A DNA stretch of 60,811 nucleotides from Clostridium sp. ZS2-4. GTDB lineage: Bacteria > Bacillota > Clostridia > Clostridiales > Clostridiaceae. Below, in pieces: positions 1 to 8,450 of this stretch. Position 1 is the first letter of the stretch. Every line of letters starts with the position of its first letter. The position numbers and the translations under genes were made by a program. Location: assembly GCF_026719745.1 (NCBI RefSeq), contig NZ_JAPPRQ010000133.1, positions 1 to 60,811 on the forward strand. Reading direction: 5' to 3'. Under the pieces are notes generated by a model, which worked only from the letters and a program-made list of their open reading frames with translations, was not told the origin of the DNA and made no database searches.

Positions 1-124
1 AACTTTCTCTTTAAAGGTTATAATGCCTTAGAAAGAAGAATATCGGAAAGCCGTGTGCGGGAAAACCGCATGCACGGTTTGATGAGGGGAAGAAGGAAAT
101 AAAATTTCCTTCAACCTACTCTAC
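1..124 (+). mobile_element. Group II intron, 3' end (domains V and VI)
   Basis: Domain V is readable at 48-79. It begins with the AGC triad at 49-51; the lower stem 49-55 pairs with 73-79, the upper stem 56-60 with 66-70, the loop is GAAAA, and a 2-nt bulge (TG) lies at 71-72. Domain VI follows: 85-87 (GAG) pairs with 119-121 region bases (CTC) and GAAGGAAAT pairs with ATTTCCTTC. An unpaired A at 118 lies 7 nt from the 3' end, the usual branch-point position, and the intron ends CTCTAC at 124. The rest of the intron, including any reverse transcriptase, lies before the window. The family is well known; completeness and activity cannot be judged here. Confidence 0.85.
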
Positions 125-129
125 AATGG

Positions 130-307
130 CCAATCCCCAGTCCCCAGATAATAACATTTTGCTATGCAAAACTAAAATTAAAATAAAGTAAAGTAGGCTT
201 AAAAATAGATATAATCTACCTTTAAGCCCATTTTATTTTGATTTTATATAATTATGCTTAATTACTTTTATTTTTTTCTTTATGCTGGGAATTGGTGATT
301 GGTGATT
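130..307. repeat. MITE-like dispersed repeat, copy A
   Basis: Non-coding segment starting CCAATCCCCAG and ending CTGGGAATTGGTGATTGG, so its ends are imperfect inverted repeats. It shares ordered blocks with 60233-60401: AATAAC.TTTTGCTA, AAAACTAAAATTA.AATAA, TAGGCTTAAAA, CTTTAAG, and the TGGTGATTGG end. The group II intron ends 5 bp before it, so the 5' border may have been changed by that insertion. The terminal GATTGGT unit is tandemly repeated. No open reading frame is present. I infer a small non-autonomous repeat; its family name is unknown to me. Confidence 0.7.
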
Positions 308-350
308 GGTTACTAGAATAAAATTGTTTCACAATTTTATTCTAGTAACC
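308..350. repeat. Perfect 20-bp inverted repeat hairpin
   Basis: GGTTACTAGAATAAAATTGT (308-327) is followed by TTC and its exact reverse complement (331-350). A shorter version of the same hairpin (AGAATAAAATTG, then CAATTTTATTCTAGTAACC) borders the other repeat copy at 60199-60234. It may be part of the repeat family or a terminator; no clear T tract follows. Confidence 0.7.
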
Positions 351-443
351 AGTTTGGAGGGTTTATGAATATAATATAAATTAAGTAGGCGTTTATATTT
401 TTATATGCTTCATAATTCATAAATAGTAAAGGGGTATTATAAA

Positions 444-1316
444 ATGATGGGATATAGTGAGGTGTTTTATAGTAAACTAGAGATGTTGGCAAAAATTCTT
501 ATTTTATTAGAACTGTTTGATGAATATTATAGAGAACGGAGATATATAGCCAGTAAAAAGAAAAAAAATATTCAGCAAAAAAGTCTCTCAAATAATAAAA
601 AACAAAATAATAAACCTTTAAAAAAATGTGAAGCTTTGACTGATGAAAACTCTCAAAAATGCAAATCGAATATAGGGGGAAATATTAAGCCGAAAGAAGT
701 GAGGGTCGATAACACATTCACATCAAAAATTCCAGTTGTAATAGCGGAGAAAAGAGTAGATATACCTGTTGAAATCGCAATTGAATTGGAAGAAGAGGCT
801 TTAGAAATTAAACGTTCAAGTCATAATGTGTATTTAAATGAAGCAACATTAATACCAGTAGAGGATAATAAGCAGAAAAAAGGAAAGCTATTTTTAAAAG
901 GTTTTGTTAAAAATAGCCTGGAGTATTCTAATGAAAAACATATAAACAATGCAATTATAAGTGGAAGAATAAAACATAGTATAGTATATATTCCTTTTGA
1001 ATGTACTACGATTATAGATTATACTTTTCCACCAAATTTTAACTTTAAAGATGATGTTAGAGAGATAGCACTTAATGTTTCTAATAATCCAGATGACAAT
1101 GAACATATGAGCATTAGTGAAGAATCTATAAAATTTAGTGAACAAATATGTTGTGACATAAACAAAGCAAAAATATATGGTACAAGAACATATAGTAAAA
1201 ATCCTTTAAATGATAATTTGAAATTAGAAAGTGTTTTTACAAGATTGCAAGAAAAGGTGATAGTAGAGTTATATTTAACATTAACTCAAAGACAATGTGT
1301 TAATATGATTACTTAA
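444..1316 (+). CDS. SPOCS/DUF3794-like spore protein (CsxC-like)
   Basis: 290 residues. It starts at ATG 444 behind AAAGGGG. The N-terminal part (1-30) is hydrophobic and acidic, followed by a Lys/Asn-rich low-complexity stretch (about 37-75). Residues about 88-205 carry the pattern KIPVVIAEKRVDIPVEI, then ALEIKRSSHNVYLNEATLIP, then LFLKGFVKNSLEY and a SIVYIPFECTT segment. This resembles the SPOCS/DUF3794-type domain found in clostridial spore coat and exosporium proteins such as CsxC and in SipL. The assignment rests on remembered family patterns, so the domain call is moderate and the exact role unknown. It stands alone and converges on the SpoIID-like gene across a shared terminator. The flanking repeats suggest a region prone to rearrangement. 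Confidence 0.6.
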   Translation: MMGYSEVFYSKLEMLAKILILLELFDEYYRERRYIASKKKKNIQQKSLSNNKKQNNKPLKKCEALTDENSQKCKSNIGGNIKPKEVRVDNTFTSKIPVVIAEKRVDIPVEIAIELEEEALEIKRSSHNVYLNEATLIPVEDNKQKKGKLFLKGFVKNSLEYSNEKHINNAIISGRIKHSIVYIPFECTTIIDYTFPPNFNFKDDVREIALNVSNNPDDNEHMSISEESIKFSEQICCDINKAKIYGTRTYSKNPLNDNLKLESVFTRLQEKVIVELYLTLTQRQCVNMIT

Positions 1317-1391
1317 CTTTATTCCATGACTAATAATTCTAATATGTTATCTAAATTAAGGATTGTTTTATTGGCTTCCATTATTTTAACT

Positions 1392-1434
1392 AAAAAACTC
1401 TACTCATTAAATTTTATTGTGAGTAGAGTTTTTT
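1392..1434. terminator. Bidirectional rho-independent terminator
   Basis: AAAAAACTCTACTCA (1392-1406) pairs with TGAGTAGAGTTTTTT (1420-1434). The stem is flanked by A and T runs on both sides, so it can stop both the + strand SPOCS-like gene and the - strand SpoIID-like gene. The right arm overlaps the stop codon of the latter. Confidence 0.85.
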
Positions 1435-3217
1435 AATATAATTTTTTATAATCTATGTTTTTATAATAGGTATTTAAAATGGTTTTAAAATCTATACCTT
1501 CTTTTCCAAGATACATGGCTCCATATTGGCTCATTCCAACACCATGACCGTAGCCCCCACCATAGAGAATATAGGAAGCATTAACATTCTCTATGGAGAA
1601 AAAAGAAGAAGGAAGAGTAGTCCAATTTCCTAAAGGTTTTCCTGAATATTGGATTATTTTAGGAATATTTCTGTTGTATCTAAAAGATCTTCTGACAAAA
1701 GAATCTTTTTTTACATTTATAATAGCATTTTCAAATATAAAAGATATTTCTAAAATATTACCTCCTTCACTTCTATTAATCACTTGTATATTTTCCAGAT
1801 TTGTCAGTTTGCTAGGAAGTTTTTTTAATTTTTTATGTTTCCCATCATTTTTAAATATAGTTATGTATTCAGACGAAGTTTTATAAATATTTCTTAGATT
1901 TATATTTAGGTTTTCTTGTAGAGTATCTTTATCAAATGATATACGCCACCTATAATAGGGGGATTTATTGTCAAAAGAGCTTAGGGTTTCATTTTTATAA
2001 AATTCAAGCCATTCTTTTTCATCTAAGGGAAGGGGAATATTGTTTTTAAGAAAGTTATTTGTTTTTAAATAGGGTTTATTATCACTAGATCCGTCAGCTT
2101 TAAACCAGATATCTTGAAAGTTTACACCTGTACCGCAGGAAGTCGAATAGTATTTTGCATCTATAGGTTTATTGTTATAAGTCATTATAATACCATCAGT
2201 GTTTTTTACTGCTTTGTTTGAAATTTTTTGGGCGTGTATATTATTGTATACTTGACTTTTTATGCTATCATCTACATAGAAACCTAAATTCCCATAGCGG
2301 TTAGAAAACATATCTGAAATGGCATAAGTTCTAGCTGCAACAGCTTGGCATTTTAATGCTTCAAGTCCACCCCAAATAGGCATTTCAGAAGGTACCACTT
2401 TACAAAGGTAGTCTTCAATATTTACTTCATTTATCAATATTATTCCATTTTGTGTAGGGTAAAGCTCAAGGATTCCACTATAACTTGGATTAAAGGATGG
2501 ATAGCCTCTAGTTATATTGGAGATCATTAAATCTTTTCCTTGAATATAAAGCCTATTTTCAGTTTCTATTTTGGTTTCATCAAGATAAAGTATCAGTTTA
2601 GTATTTTTAAATTCAGCTGTTATATCAGCATTGCAAGGAAGTTCTATGGATATATGATCAACTGTACTGTAGATTTTACAAGGAGAATTAAGATGGATAT
2701 TTATTTTTGTGTGGTATATAGAAGAAAAATTTGATGTTGAAATTGCAACACGAGTATTAGTGTAATCCTTCAGAGGATAAATTATAAAGGTTTTGAGTTT
2801 ATCATTATCTAAAAATGAAACAATATTATTTTTACCAACAATTAAATCCTTACTGCTGCCTACGCTTATATTATTATTTTCATCTATTTTATAAAAAGTT
2901 GGATTTTTAGACAGATTTTTTGGACCTAACATCTCTAATTCGTAGTTCTTTGTACTCTTTATCATAACTCTATTAGATATAGGGTTATCTATTTTATAAT
3001 TATAAATTTTAAAAGCGTTAAATTTAAAGCTTATAACAGTGTATTTAGGGAGAGTTAAATTCGGAAGCTTTATTTCTTTTAGAACACCATTTATATACAT
3101 TGTTGAATAGCTTGAATTGGATTCAATAAAAATTGCGTGAGTAACTTTTCTAGGATAAAACAATACAAACAATATTACGATAATAGAACTAATTAAAATT
3201 AAAAGAAATTTTTTCAT
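1433..3217 (-). CDS. SpoIID/LytB-family protein, long form
   Basis: 594 residues with one N-terminal membrane anchor (about 4-21). The SpoIID/LytB domain occupies roughly 240-590. It is recognised by PSEMPIWGGLEALKCQAVAART, YYSTSCGTG, and the C-terminal GGYGHGVGMSQYGAMYLGKEG followed by ILNTYYKN. SpoIID is a lytic transglycosylase that cleaves glycan strands denuded of stem peptides during engulfment; LytB-type relatives modify amidase action. This protein is much longer than typical SpoIID (about 340 residues) because of a 230-residue N-terminal extension of unknown fold, so it is probably a SpoIID-related paralogue rather than the engulfment enzyme itself. No spoIIQ or spoIIIA neighbours are present. 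Start ATG at 3217; the upstream region 3218-3411 is AT-rich and empty. Confidence 0.85.
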   Translation of the reverse strand: MKKFLLILISSIIVILFVLFYPRKVTHAIFIESNSSYSTMYINGVLKEIKLPNLTLPKYTVISFKFNAFKIYNYKIDNPISNRVMIKSTKNYELEMLGPKNLSKNPTFYKIDENNNISVGSSKDLIVGKNNIVSFLDNDKLKTFIIYPLKDYTNTRVAISTSNFSSIYHTKINIHLNSPCKIYSTVDHISIELPCNADITAEFKNTKLILYLDETKIETENRLYIQGKDLMISNITRGYPSFNPSYSGILELYPTQNGIILINEVNIEDYLCKVVPSEMPIWGGLEALKCQAVAARTYAISDMFSNRYGNLGFYVDDSIKSQVYNNIHAQKISNKAVKNTDGIIMTYNNKPIDAKYYSTSCGTGVNFQDIWFKADGSSDNKPYLKTNNFLKNNIPLPLDEKEWLEFYKNETLSSFDNKSPYYRWRISFDKDTLQENLNINLRNIYKTSSEYITIFKNDGKHKKLKKLPSKLTNLENIQVINRSEGGNILEISFIFENAIINVKKDSFVRRSFRYNRNIPKIIQYSGKPLGNWTTLPSSFFSIENVNASYILYGGGYGHGVGMSQYGAMYLGKEGIDFKTILNTYYKNIDYKKLY

Positions 3218-3411
3218 ACAAATACCTCATCTATATATTATTATACTAAAATCATATCCATATTTTAAATATTTATTAAAGGTAAAAGTATTTTATGTTA
3301 TAAATTGGTAAATTAAGAATAATATATTGGAAGAATATAATTAGTTGCTTTTGGGTTAAGACTTATATAAAAAGATAAATTTAGTCTTTAACAAATTTAG
3401 AGTGTTAAAGG

Positions 3412-4302
3412 CTAAATTCCTCTTAAATCAAAACTTGGCACAAAACTTTCAGAGGCTGTTCCTTGCTCTTGAATGTATGCTTTACTTATACCCAAGTTTA
3501 TACAATAATTTATTAAAGCCTCATAATGCTTGGGGTTAATTTTTTTGTTTATTTCTGGATAATGGGAAGTATTGAACATTGGAGTATATTGATTCATTAA
3601 GCTGATGAATACAGAATCTTTAAAGGTATCATATAGATAATCAATAATTTTTTTTGAGTCAAAAAGAAGCCCAGGCAGCATAAGGTGCCTTATTATAACT
3701 CCTTTTTTTATTGATCCATTTATATCAAAATCAGCCTCACCCACTTGAGAAAACATTTCTTCGATTACTTTTGAGGCAGTAGTAAAATAATTAGGAGCAT
3801 TGGAATATTTAATTGCATATTTATCATTGAAATATTTTAGGTCAGGTAAGTATATATCTATATATCCTTTTAATGCTTTAATAGTTTCCAAGTTTTCGTA
3901 GCTATTTGTATTATACACAATAGGAAGCTTAAGACCAGAATTTTTTGCAAGTTTTAAGGCTTCTATTATTTGTGGAACAAAATGAGTTGGAGTGACTAAA
4001 TTTATGTTATGAGCACCTCTTTCTTGCTGTTCTAAAAAAATTTCGCTAAGTCGTTGTATAGAAATTTCTTTTCCTACTCCATTACTGCTTATAGCATAAT
4101 TCTGGCAATAGACACATTTTAAGTTACAATTAGAGAAAAATATTGTTCCAGATCCCTTATCACCAGAAAGACAAGGTTCCTCCCAATGATGAAGAGAAAC
4201 TCTGGCAAGTTTTACTTTTTCGCTTGAATTACAAAAACCTGTATTTCCATTTGATCTATTAACTCTACAATTATGTCTGCATAAAGTACAATTTTCAATC
4301 AA
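3412..4302 (-). CDS. Radical SAM protein, PflX-like (COG1313)
   Basis: About 296 residues. The preferred start is TTG at 4302, because an in-frame GTG at 4311 lies inside the AGAGGTG ribosome site that serves the TTG. The radical-SAM cluster motif CNLKCVYC (Cys59, Cys63, Cys66) binds the 4Fe-4S that reduces S-adenosylmethionine. An N-terminal CTLCRHNC plus GFC and EPC cysteines suggest a further metal site, as in PflX-like relatives of pyruvate formate-lyase activase. The later conserved LVTPTHFVPQI supports the same family. The substrate is unknown. The gene stands 75 bp downstream of a same-strand transporter and may be cotranscribed with it. Confidence 0.8.
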   Translation of the reverse strand: MIENCTLCRHNCRVNRSNGNTGFCNSSEKVKLARVSLHHWEEPCLSGDKGSGTIFFSNCNLKCVYCQNYAISSNGVGKEISIQRLSEIFLEQQERGAHNINLVTPTHFVPQIIEALKLAKNSGLKLPIVYNTNSYENLETIKALKGYIDIYLPDLKYFNDKYAIKYSNAPNYFTTASKVIEEMFSQVGEADFDINGSIKKGVIIRHLMLPGLLFDSKKIIDYLYDTFKDSVFISLMNQYTPMFNTSHYPEINKKINPKHYEALINYCINLGISKAYIQEQGTASESFVPSFDLRGI

Positions 4303-4386
4303 GTGTGTCACCTCTTTTCTTTAGTACATTTTAAATGTAAAATGTAAACTGCAAACTGTCAACTTGATAATTATAATATACATATT

Positions 4387-5433
4387 TTATCTGTTTTTGT
4401 AATAGAAAATAATACATTGTACTATAAAAACAAGACTGATAGCACCAAAGGCAGGATAAACATAGCTTATTAAGTTTACAAATCCAAATTTTGATATTGG
4501 TATTGTAAGTAATAACATAATTATTACTGCTTTTTTATAAGAAAGCTTAAATACATGTTCAACAGCTTTGCCTAAACTATAAATATGAGAAACTTCAGTA
4601 GAAAACATTTCTAACCACATAATAGATAAAAGGATTATCTGTATTAACTTGCCAAATCTATTAGCAATATATAAAAGCGGTATATCATATTTAAAGATAT
4701 TTGGTATATTCAGAATCAACATGAAGTTTAGCATAAAAGATAGTATTGTAAGTACAATTGAGCCTAATAGAACTCCTATTTTTAAAGGAGTTTTAAGCTT
4801 TAACTCTGAACTTAATGGAACAAGAACACCGCTGCATGATATTATATTAAAACCTGCATATAATAAAGCTGAAACAACCCAATTCTTATTTATATGTGGA
4901 ACGCTTTTTATATGTGAAACACTGACAATATCTTTAGATAATCCTATAAAGAGAAAAAATATAGTACTAATTACTATTATTAAACAAGGAACTATAAATG
5001 AGTTTATTTCTAGCAAGCCCTCAGTATCTTTTAACAAAACATATAAAGAAACAAATGCCATCAATAATATTCCTATCCATTTAGAAATGTGAAAATATTG
5101 GTTTACGAGAGCTCCGCTTCCAGCTAGGATTATTGCAGAACCGCTTAAAAGAAAAACTCCCATAAGAATGTCTATTACTTGACCTAAAAATCCAGGACTG
5201 ACTATCTTTATAAATTCATTGTAGGATTTTAAGTTATATTTAATACTTATATGTATGATTATAAATCCCATAACTATATAAATAATTAGACATATCAATA
5301 TTCCGATAAAACTTTTATACCCGTATCTTGAAAAGAACAAAGATATTTCTTCACCTGAAGCAAGTCCAGCTCCTACAATGGTTCCAATAAATACGGCTGC
5401 TAATTGAAAGGTTAGAGTTAAATATTTTTTCAA
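4387..5433 (-). CDS. YkvI-family membrane transporter
   Basis: 348 residues, almost entirely hydrophobic, with about ten predicted membrane helices. It starts at TTG 5433 behind GGAGGT. The opening FQLAAVFIGTIVGAGLASGEEI has the unwound GxxxGAGxASG signature of helix 1 seen in the YkvI group (COG3949) of the APC/LeuT-like transporter superfamily. Members are annotated as putative amino-acid or branched-chain permeases, but the substrate is unproven. It lies upstream of the PflX-like gene on the same strand and is divergent from the lipoprotein gene at 5571. No regulatory motif was recognised in the 137-bp divergent spacer. Confidence 0.8.
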   Translation of the reverse strand: MKKYLTLTFQLAAVFIGTIVGAGLASGEEISLFFSRYGYKSFIGILICLIIYIVMGFIIIHISIKYNLKSYNEFIKIVSPGFLGQVIDILMGVFLLSGSAIILAGSGALVNQYFHISKWIGILLMAFVSLYVLLKDTEGLLEINSFIVPCLIIVISTIFFLFIGLSKDIVSVSHIKSVPHINKNWVVSALLYAGFNIISCSGVLVPLSSELKLKTPLKIGVLLGSIVLTILSFMLNFMLILNIPNIFKYDIPLLYIANRFGKLIQIILLSIMWLEMFSTEVSHIYSLGKAVEHVFKLSYKKAVIIMLLLTIPISKFGFVNLISYVYPAFGAISLVFIVQCIIFYYKNR

Positions 5434-5570
5434 ATTAATACCTCCAAAAAATTTATAATAAGTTTCTTTTTATAAATATATAAAAATTAATAAAAATAAT
5501 GATTATATAAATTAAATTTTTATTTTAGTGGAAAAATAAATGTAAACCATAAGAATAGGAGATAAACAGT

Positions 5571-6656
5571 ATGAAAAAATATATAAGTTACATTTTAGTG
5601 ATATTTATGTTTTTTTCTTTCATAGCTTGTAGCCAAAAAAAAGTAGAAGATGTAAAGGAAAAAGACAATTTTGATATTAAAGAGGCTAGTGTAACAGTAG
5701 ATAAGTATGTAAAGCTTATAAAGAATGAAGATTATGTTTCCTGTAATAAGCTTTTAAGTGACAATATGAAAACTAAGGAAGAGGAATTGACTGAAAATGA
5801 GTTGAAAATAATAGGATATAAAATAATGGAAATGAGTGAAACAAATGGTGAAGGTGAGTTTAAAGTAGGAATTATTAAGAGTAATTTGAATATACCTGAA
5901 ACCATAATAACAGAATCTATGATAACTGTAATTAAAAAAGGGATGGATTACAAAATAGACAAAATTGATAACACGGTTAAAAAAGAAATATTTTATAGAG
6001 ATAAAATGTTAAGGTTAAGGAAAGAAAAAGAAGTAGATACTAATTTAGTAATAGATATGCAAGGTTTACCTAAATATGCTTACTCAAAAGATGATAAAGC
6101 AAAAATGAAGATTCAGGCAGTACCTAAAAGCAACTTTGGAGTTATAGAATTCGGATATGAAGGCAACAAACTTGCAATGACTACTTTTGATGTTAATACT
6201 TTTGTTGGTATTTTGATGCTGGACGATACAATGATTACACAAGGGAATAATGAGCAAAATGGTCAGCAGAGTAAGCAACAAGAAAGTGTAGGAGGAAAGG
6301 TGCTTAAAGAAGTACCAATAGGAAAACAGCTTCTAGCTTGTGACATTTTAAATAATTCACAAGTGGAAGCGATGATGTTTTCAATGGATGAAAAGTTTTT
6401 AGCTGTACAGTATAAGACAAGAGATAACAGTAAAAGATGTATGAGAGTTTATAGTGTAACAAGTGGAGAACTTATACCTATTATGTTTGAAGAAGAATAT
6501 CCTTTAAATAAAGTTCAAGTTGTTTTTGAAGAATTTCAAAAGGAGAAGATACTGTATAAGGTAATTTCCAAGACACAAATAGAGAAGAATAATGAATATA
6601 TAGGAAATTGGGAGATGGATTTAAAAGAATTTAAATTTAAGAAAATAGAGAAGTAA
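5571..6656 (+). CDS. Lipoprotein of unknown function
   Basis: 361 residues. The signal peptide 1-19 ends in the lipobox FIAC, predicting lipidation at Cys20 and anchoring on the outer face of the membrane. The mature protein is rich in Lys, Glu and Met. Residues about 38-120 resemble a small DUF-like alpha/beta unit, and 165-360 look beta-rich with a Gln/Asn stretch near 225-237. I do not recognise a named domain. Start ATG 5571 follows AGGAG. A terminator-like hairpin follows, so it is probably monocistronic. Its neighbours give no functional clue. Confidence 0.75.
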   Translation: MKKYISYILVIFMFFSFIACSQKKVEDVKEKDNFDIKEASVTVDKYVKLIKNEDYVSCNKLLSDNMKTKEEELTENELKIIGYKIMEMSETNGEGEFKVGIIKSNLNIPETIITESMITVIKKGMDYKIDKIDNTVKKEIFYRDKMLRLRKEKEVDTNLVIDMQGLPKYAYSKDDKAKMKIQAVPKSNFGVIEFGYEGNKLAMTTFDVNTFVGILMLDDTMITQGNNEQNGQQSKQQESVGGKVLKEVPIGKQLLACDILNNSQVEAMMFSMDEKFLAVQYKTRDNSKRCMRVYSVTSGELIPIMFEEEYPLNKVQVVFEEFQKEKILYKVISKTQIEKNNEYIGNWEMDLKEFKFKKIEK

Positions 6657-6669
6657 TATGGGAATGAGA

Positions 6670-6704
6670 GTGTCCGTAGTGTATAATATCTATGGACACT
6701 TTTA
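6670..6704 (+). terminator. Terminator after the lipoprotein gene
   Basis: GTGTCCGTAG pairs (one G-T) with CTATGGACAC and is followed by TTTTA. The hairpin overlaps an in-frame upstream ATG at 6692 of the next gene, which argues that this ATG is not the true start. Confidence 0.65.
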
Positions 6705-6724
6705 GCTGTATAAAGGAGAATAAT

Positions 6725-7648
6725 ATGATAAAAACTTGGGGAAACAAGAGATATTATACATTAAATTATTTTTTAAGACATAAATTTGGTGAAAAGGTAT
6801 TTAAAATATCTTTGGATGCAGGATTTTCATGCCCTAATAGAGATGGAACTATAAGTAAGGGGGGATGTATATACTGCAGCGAAAGAGGTTCTGGAGATTT
6901 TGCTGGAGATAGAAGTTTTTCTATAAGTAGTCAATTTCAAGACATAAAGGCGATGATGAAAAATAAGTGGAAGAGCGGAAAGTATATAGCTTATTTTCAA
7001 GCTTATACTAATACTTATGGAGAAATTGAAGAATTAAGGAGAAAATATGATGAGGCTATAAAACAAGAGGGAGTAGTTGCTCTTGCTATTGCAACTAGAC
7101 CTGATTGTTTAAGCCAAGAGGTTATAAAATTGATAAGTGAATATAATGATAAGCTATATACTTGGGTAGAGCTTGGGCTTCAAACTTCTAATGAAAAAAC
7201 ATCAAAGATTATAAATAGAGGCTACACTTTAGATGTATTTGAGGATTCATTAGAAAAGCTCAGAAGGGAAAATATTGATGTTGTAGTACATACTATATTT
7301 GGACTTCCTGAAGAGGGCAGAGAAGAAATGCTAAATACAATAAAATATTTATCGAATAAAGATATACAGGGTATAAAAATACATTTACTGCATCTGTTGA
7401 AAGGAACCCCTTTAGTTAAATTATATGAGCAGGGTAAGCTAAGGTTTTTAGAAAAGGATGAGTATATAGATTTAGTTTGTGAAGCTATAACTTTATTGCC
7501 TGATAACATTGTAATACACAGATTAACAGGAGATGCGCCCAGAAATCTGATAATAGGTCCTATGTGGAGTTTAAAAAAATGGGAAGTCTTAAATGATATT
7601 GATAAAAAGCTTAATGATGAAGAATTATATCAAGGGAAAGCTTTATAA
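6725..7648 (+). CDS. Radical SAM protein, TIGR01212/YtqA family
   Basis: 307 residues from ATG 6725, placed 6 nt behind AAAGGAG; the longer in-frame ATG at 6692 lies in a terminator hairpin. The family signature is clear: RYYTLNYFLRHKFGEKVFKI, then GFSCPNRDGT and GGCIYC. Here the cluster cysteines are Cys36, Cys48 and Cys51, with the long first spacing typical of this group rather than CxxxCxxC. Later motifs YFQAYTNTY, IATRPDC, VELGLQT and HLLKGTPL match the YtqA family. The enzyme probably modifies RNA or another macromolecule, but I know of no firmly established reaction. A - strand terminator separates it from the convergent HAD gene. Confidence 0.85.
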   Translation: MIKTWGNKRYYTLNYFLRHKFGEKVFKISLDAGFSCPNRDGTISKGGCIYCSERGSGDFAGDRSFSISSQFQDIKAMMKNKWKSGKYIAYFQAYTNTYGEIEELRRKYDEAIKQEGVVALAIATRPDCLSQEVIKLISEYNDKLYTWVELGLQTSNEKTSKIINRGYTLDVFEDSLEKLRRENIDVVVHTIFGLPEEGREEMLNTIKYLSNKDIQGIKIHLLHLLKGTPLVKLYEQGKLRFLEKDEYIDLVCEAITLLPDNIVIHRLTGDAPRNLIIGPMWSLKKWEVLNDIDKKLNDEELYQGKAL

Positions 7649-7701
7649 TTTATCATTTGATTCATTATTGTTTATTAAAAAAAGAAGTTAGTAGCGATAA
7701 C

Positions 7702-7728
7702 AAAAAAACTCTTGTATACACAAGAGTT
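7702..7728 (-). terminator. Terminator of the HAD phosphatase gene
   Basis: AACTCTTGT (7707-7715) pairs with ACAAGAGTT (7720-7728) around a 4-nt loop. On the - strand the stem runs into a U tract (A run at 7702-7708). Confidence 0.7.
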
Positions 7729-7731
7729 AAA

Positions 7732-8388
7732 TTAGATAGCTTTTTCCATAAGTTCAGAGTATTCATAGATATATTTATCAGCAATGTTTATAATTTCTTC
7801 TTTTTGGTAGCTTGAATAATCATCATGAATTCCAACAACTTTCATTCCTGCTGATTTAGCACCTATTACAGCAGGCAAAATATCTTCGAATACAACACAT
7901 TCTTCAGGATTAACACCTAATCTTTGGGCAGTTAATAAGTAAACATCGGGAAATTGTTTTCCGCGACAAACTTCATCAGTTCTTGTTATTGTATCGAAAT
8001 ATTGGTAAATTTCATTTGTTTTCAGAGCTGTTTTAAGAAGTAATGAGGAATTACTTGTAGCAAGACCTATTTTTATGCCCATTGATTTTAAGATTTTTAG
8101 ATATTTTTTAGCACCAAATTTTAATTTTACATTAGTTTCATACTCTTTTAAAGCCATATCATTCCATTCGTGCATAATATCTTCTATACTCTCTTTTAAT
8201 TTGAAGGTGTTTTTGAAGTATATGGCTACTTCTTCAAAACTTAAATGCTCTATTTTAGATTTTAAATCTTTAGGGCATTCTATGTTTCTGTTTTTTAAAA
8301 AGTCTATGTCTATTTTTGACCATACCCACATAGAATCTACTAAAGTCCCATCCATATCAAAGATGGCAGCTTTTATATTTGTTAACAT
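7732..8388 (-). CDS. HAD-superfamily phosphatase (beta-phosphoglucomutase-like)
   Basis: 218 residues from ATG 8388, 6 nt behind GGAAGAGGTG; the in-frame GTG at 8397 belongs to that ribosome site. HAD motif I is FDMDGTLVDS near the N-terminus, with the nucleophile Asp and acid/base Asp two residues apart. Motif II is LATSNSS, motif III a Lys in GKQFPDVY, and motif IV VFEDILPAV. The helical cap between motifs I and II places it in subclass I with PGM-like and phosphatase members. Substrates of this group are typically sugar phosphates or nucleotides; specificity cannot be read here. It is a single gene with its own terminator. Confidence 0.85.
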   Translation of the reverse strand: MLTNIKAAIFDMDGTLVDSMWVWSKIDIDFLKNRNIECPKDLKSKIEHLSFEEVAIYFKNTFKLKESIEDIMHEWNDMALKEYETNVKLKFGAKKYLKILKSMGIKIGLATSNSSLLLKTALKTNEIYQYFDTITRTDEVCRGKQFPDVYLLTAQRLGVNPEECVVFEDILPAVIGAKSAGMKVVGIHDDYSSYQKEEIINIADKYIYEYSELMEKAI

Positions 8389-8450
8389 ATAGTTCACCTC
8401 TTCCAGTATAATAATTATCGGTCGTTGGATAAATATTGGATTTTATGGTA

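Noticed and set aside
4649-5092. 147-codon + strand frame inside the YkvI-like gene
   Set aside because: It is antisense to a well-supported membrane protein gene and shows no family pattern.
6692-6724. Upstream in-frame ATG for the TIGR01212 radical SAM gene
   Set aside because: It lies within the terminator hairpin of the lipoprotein gene; ATG 6725 has an ideal ribosome site.
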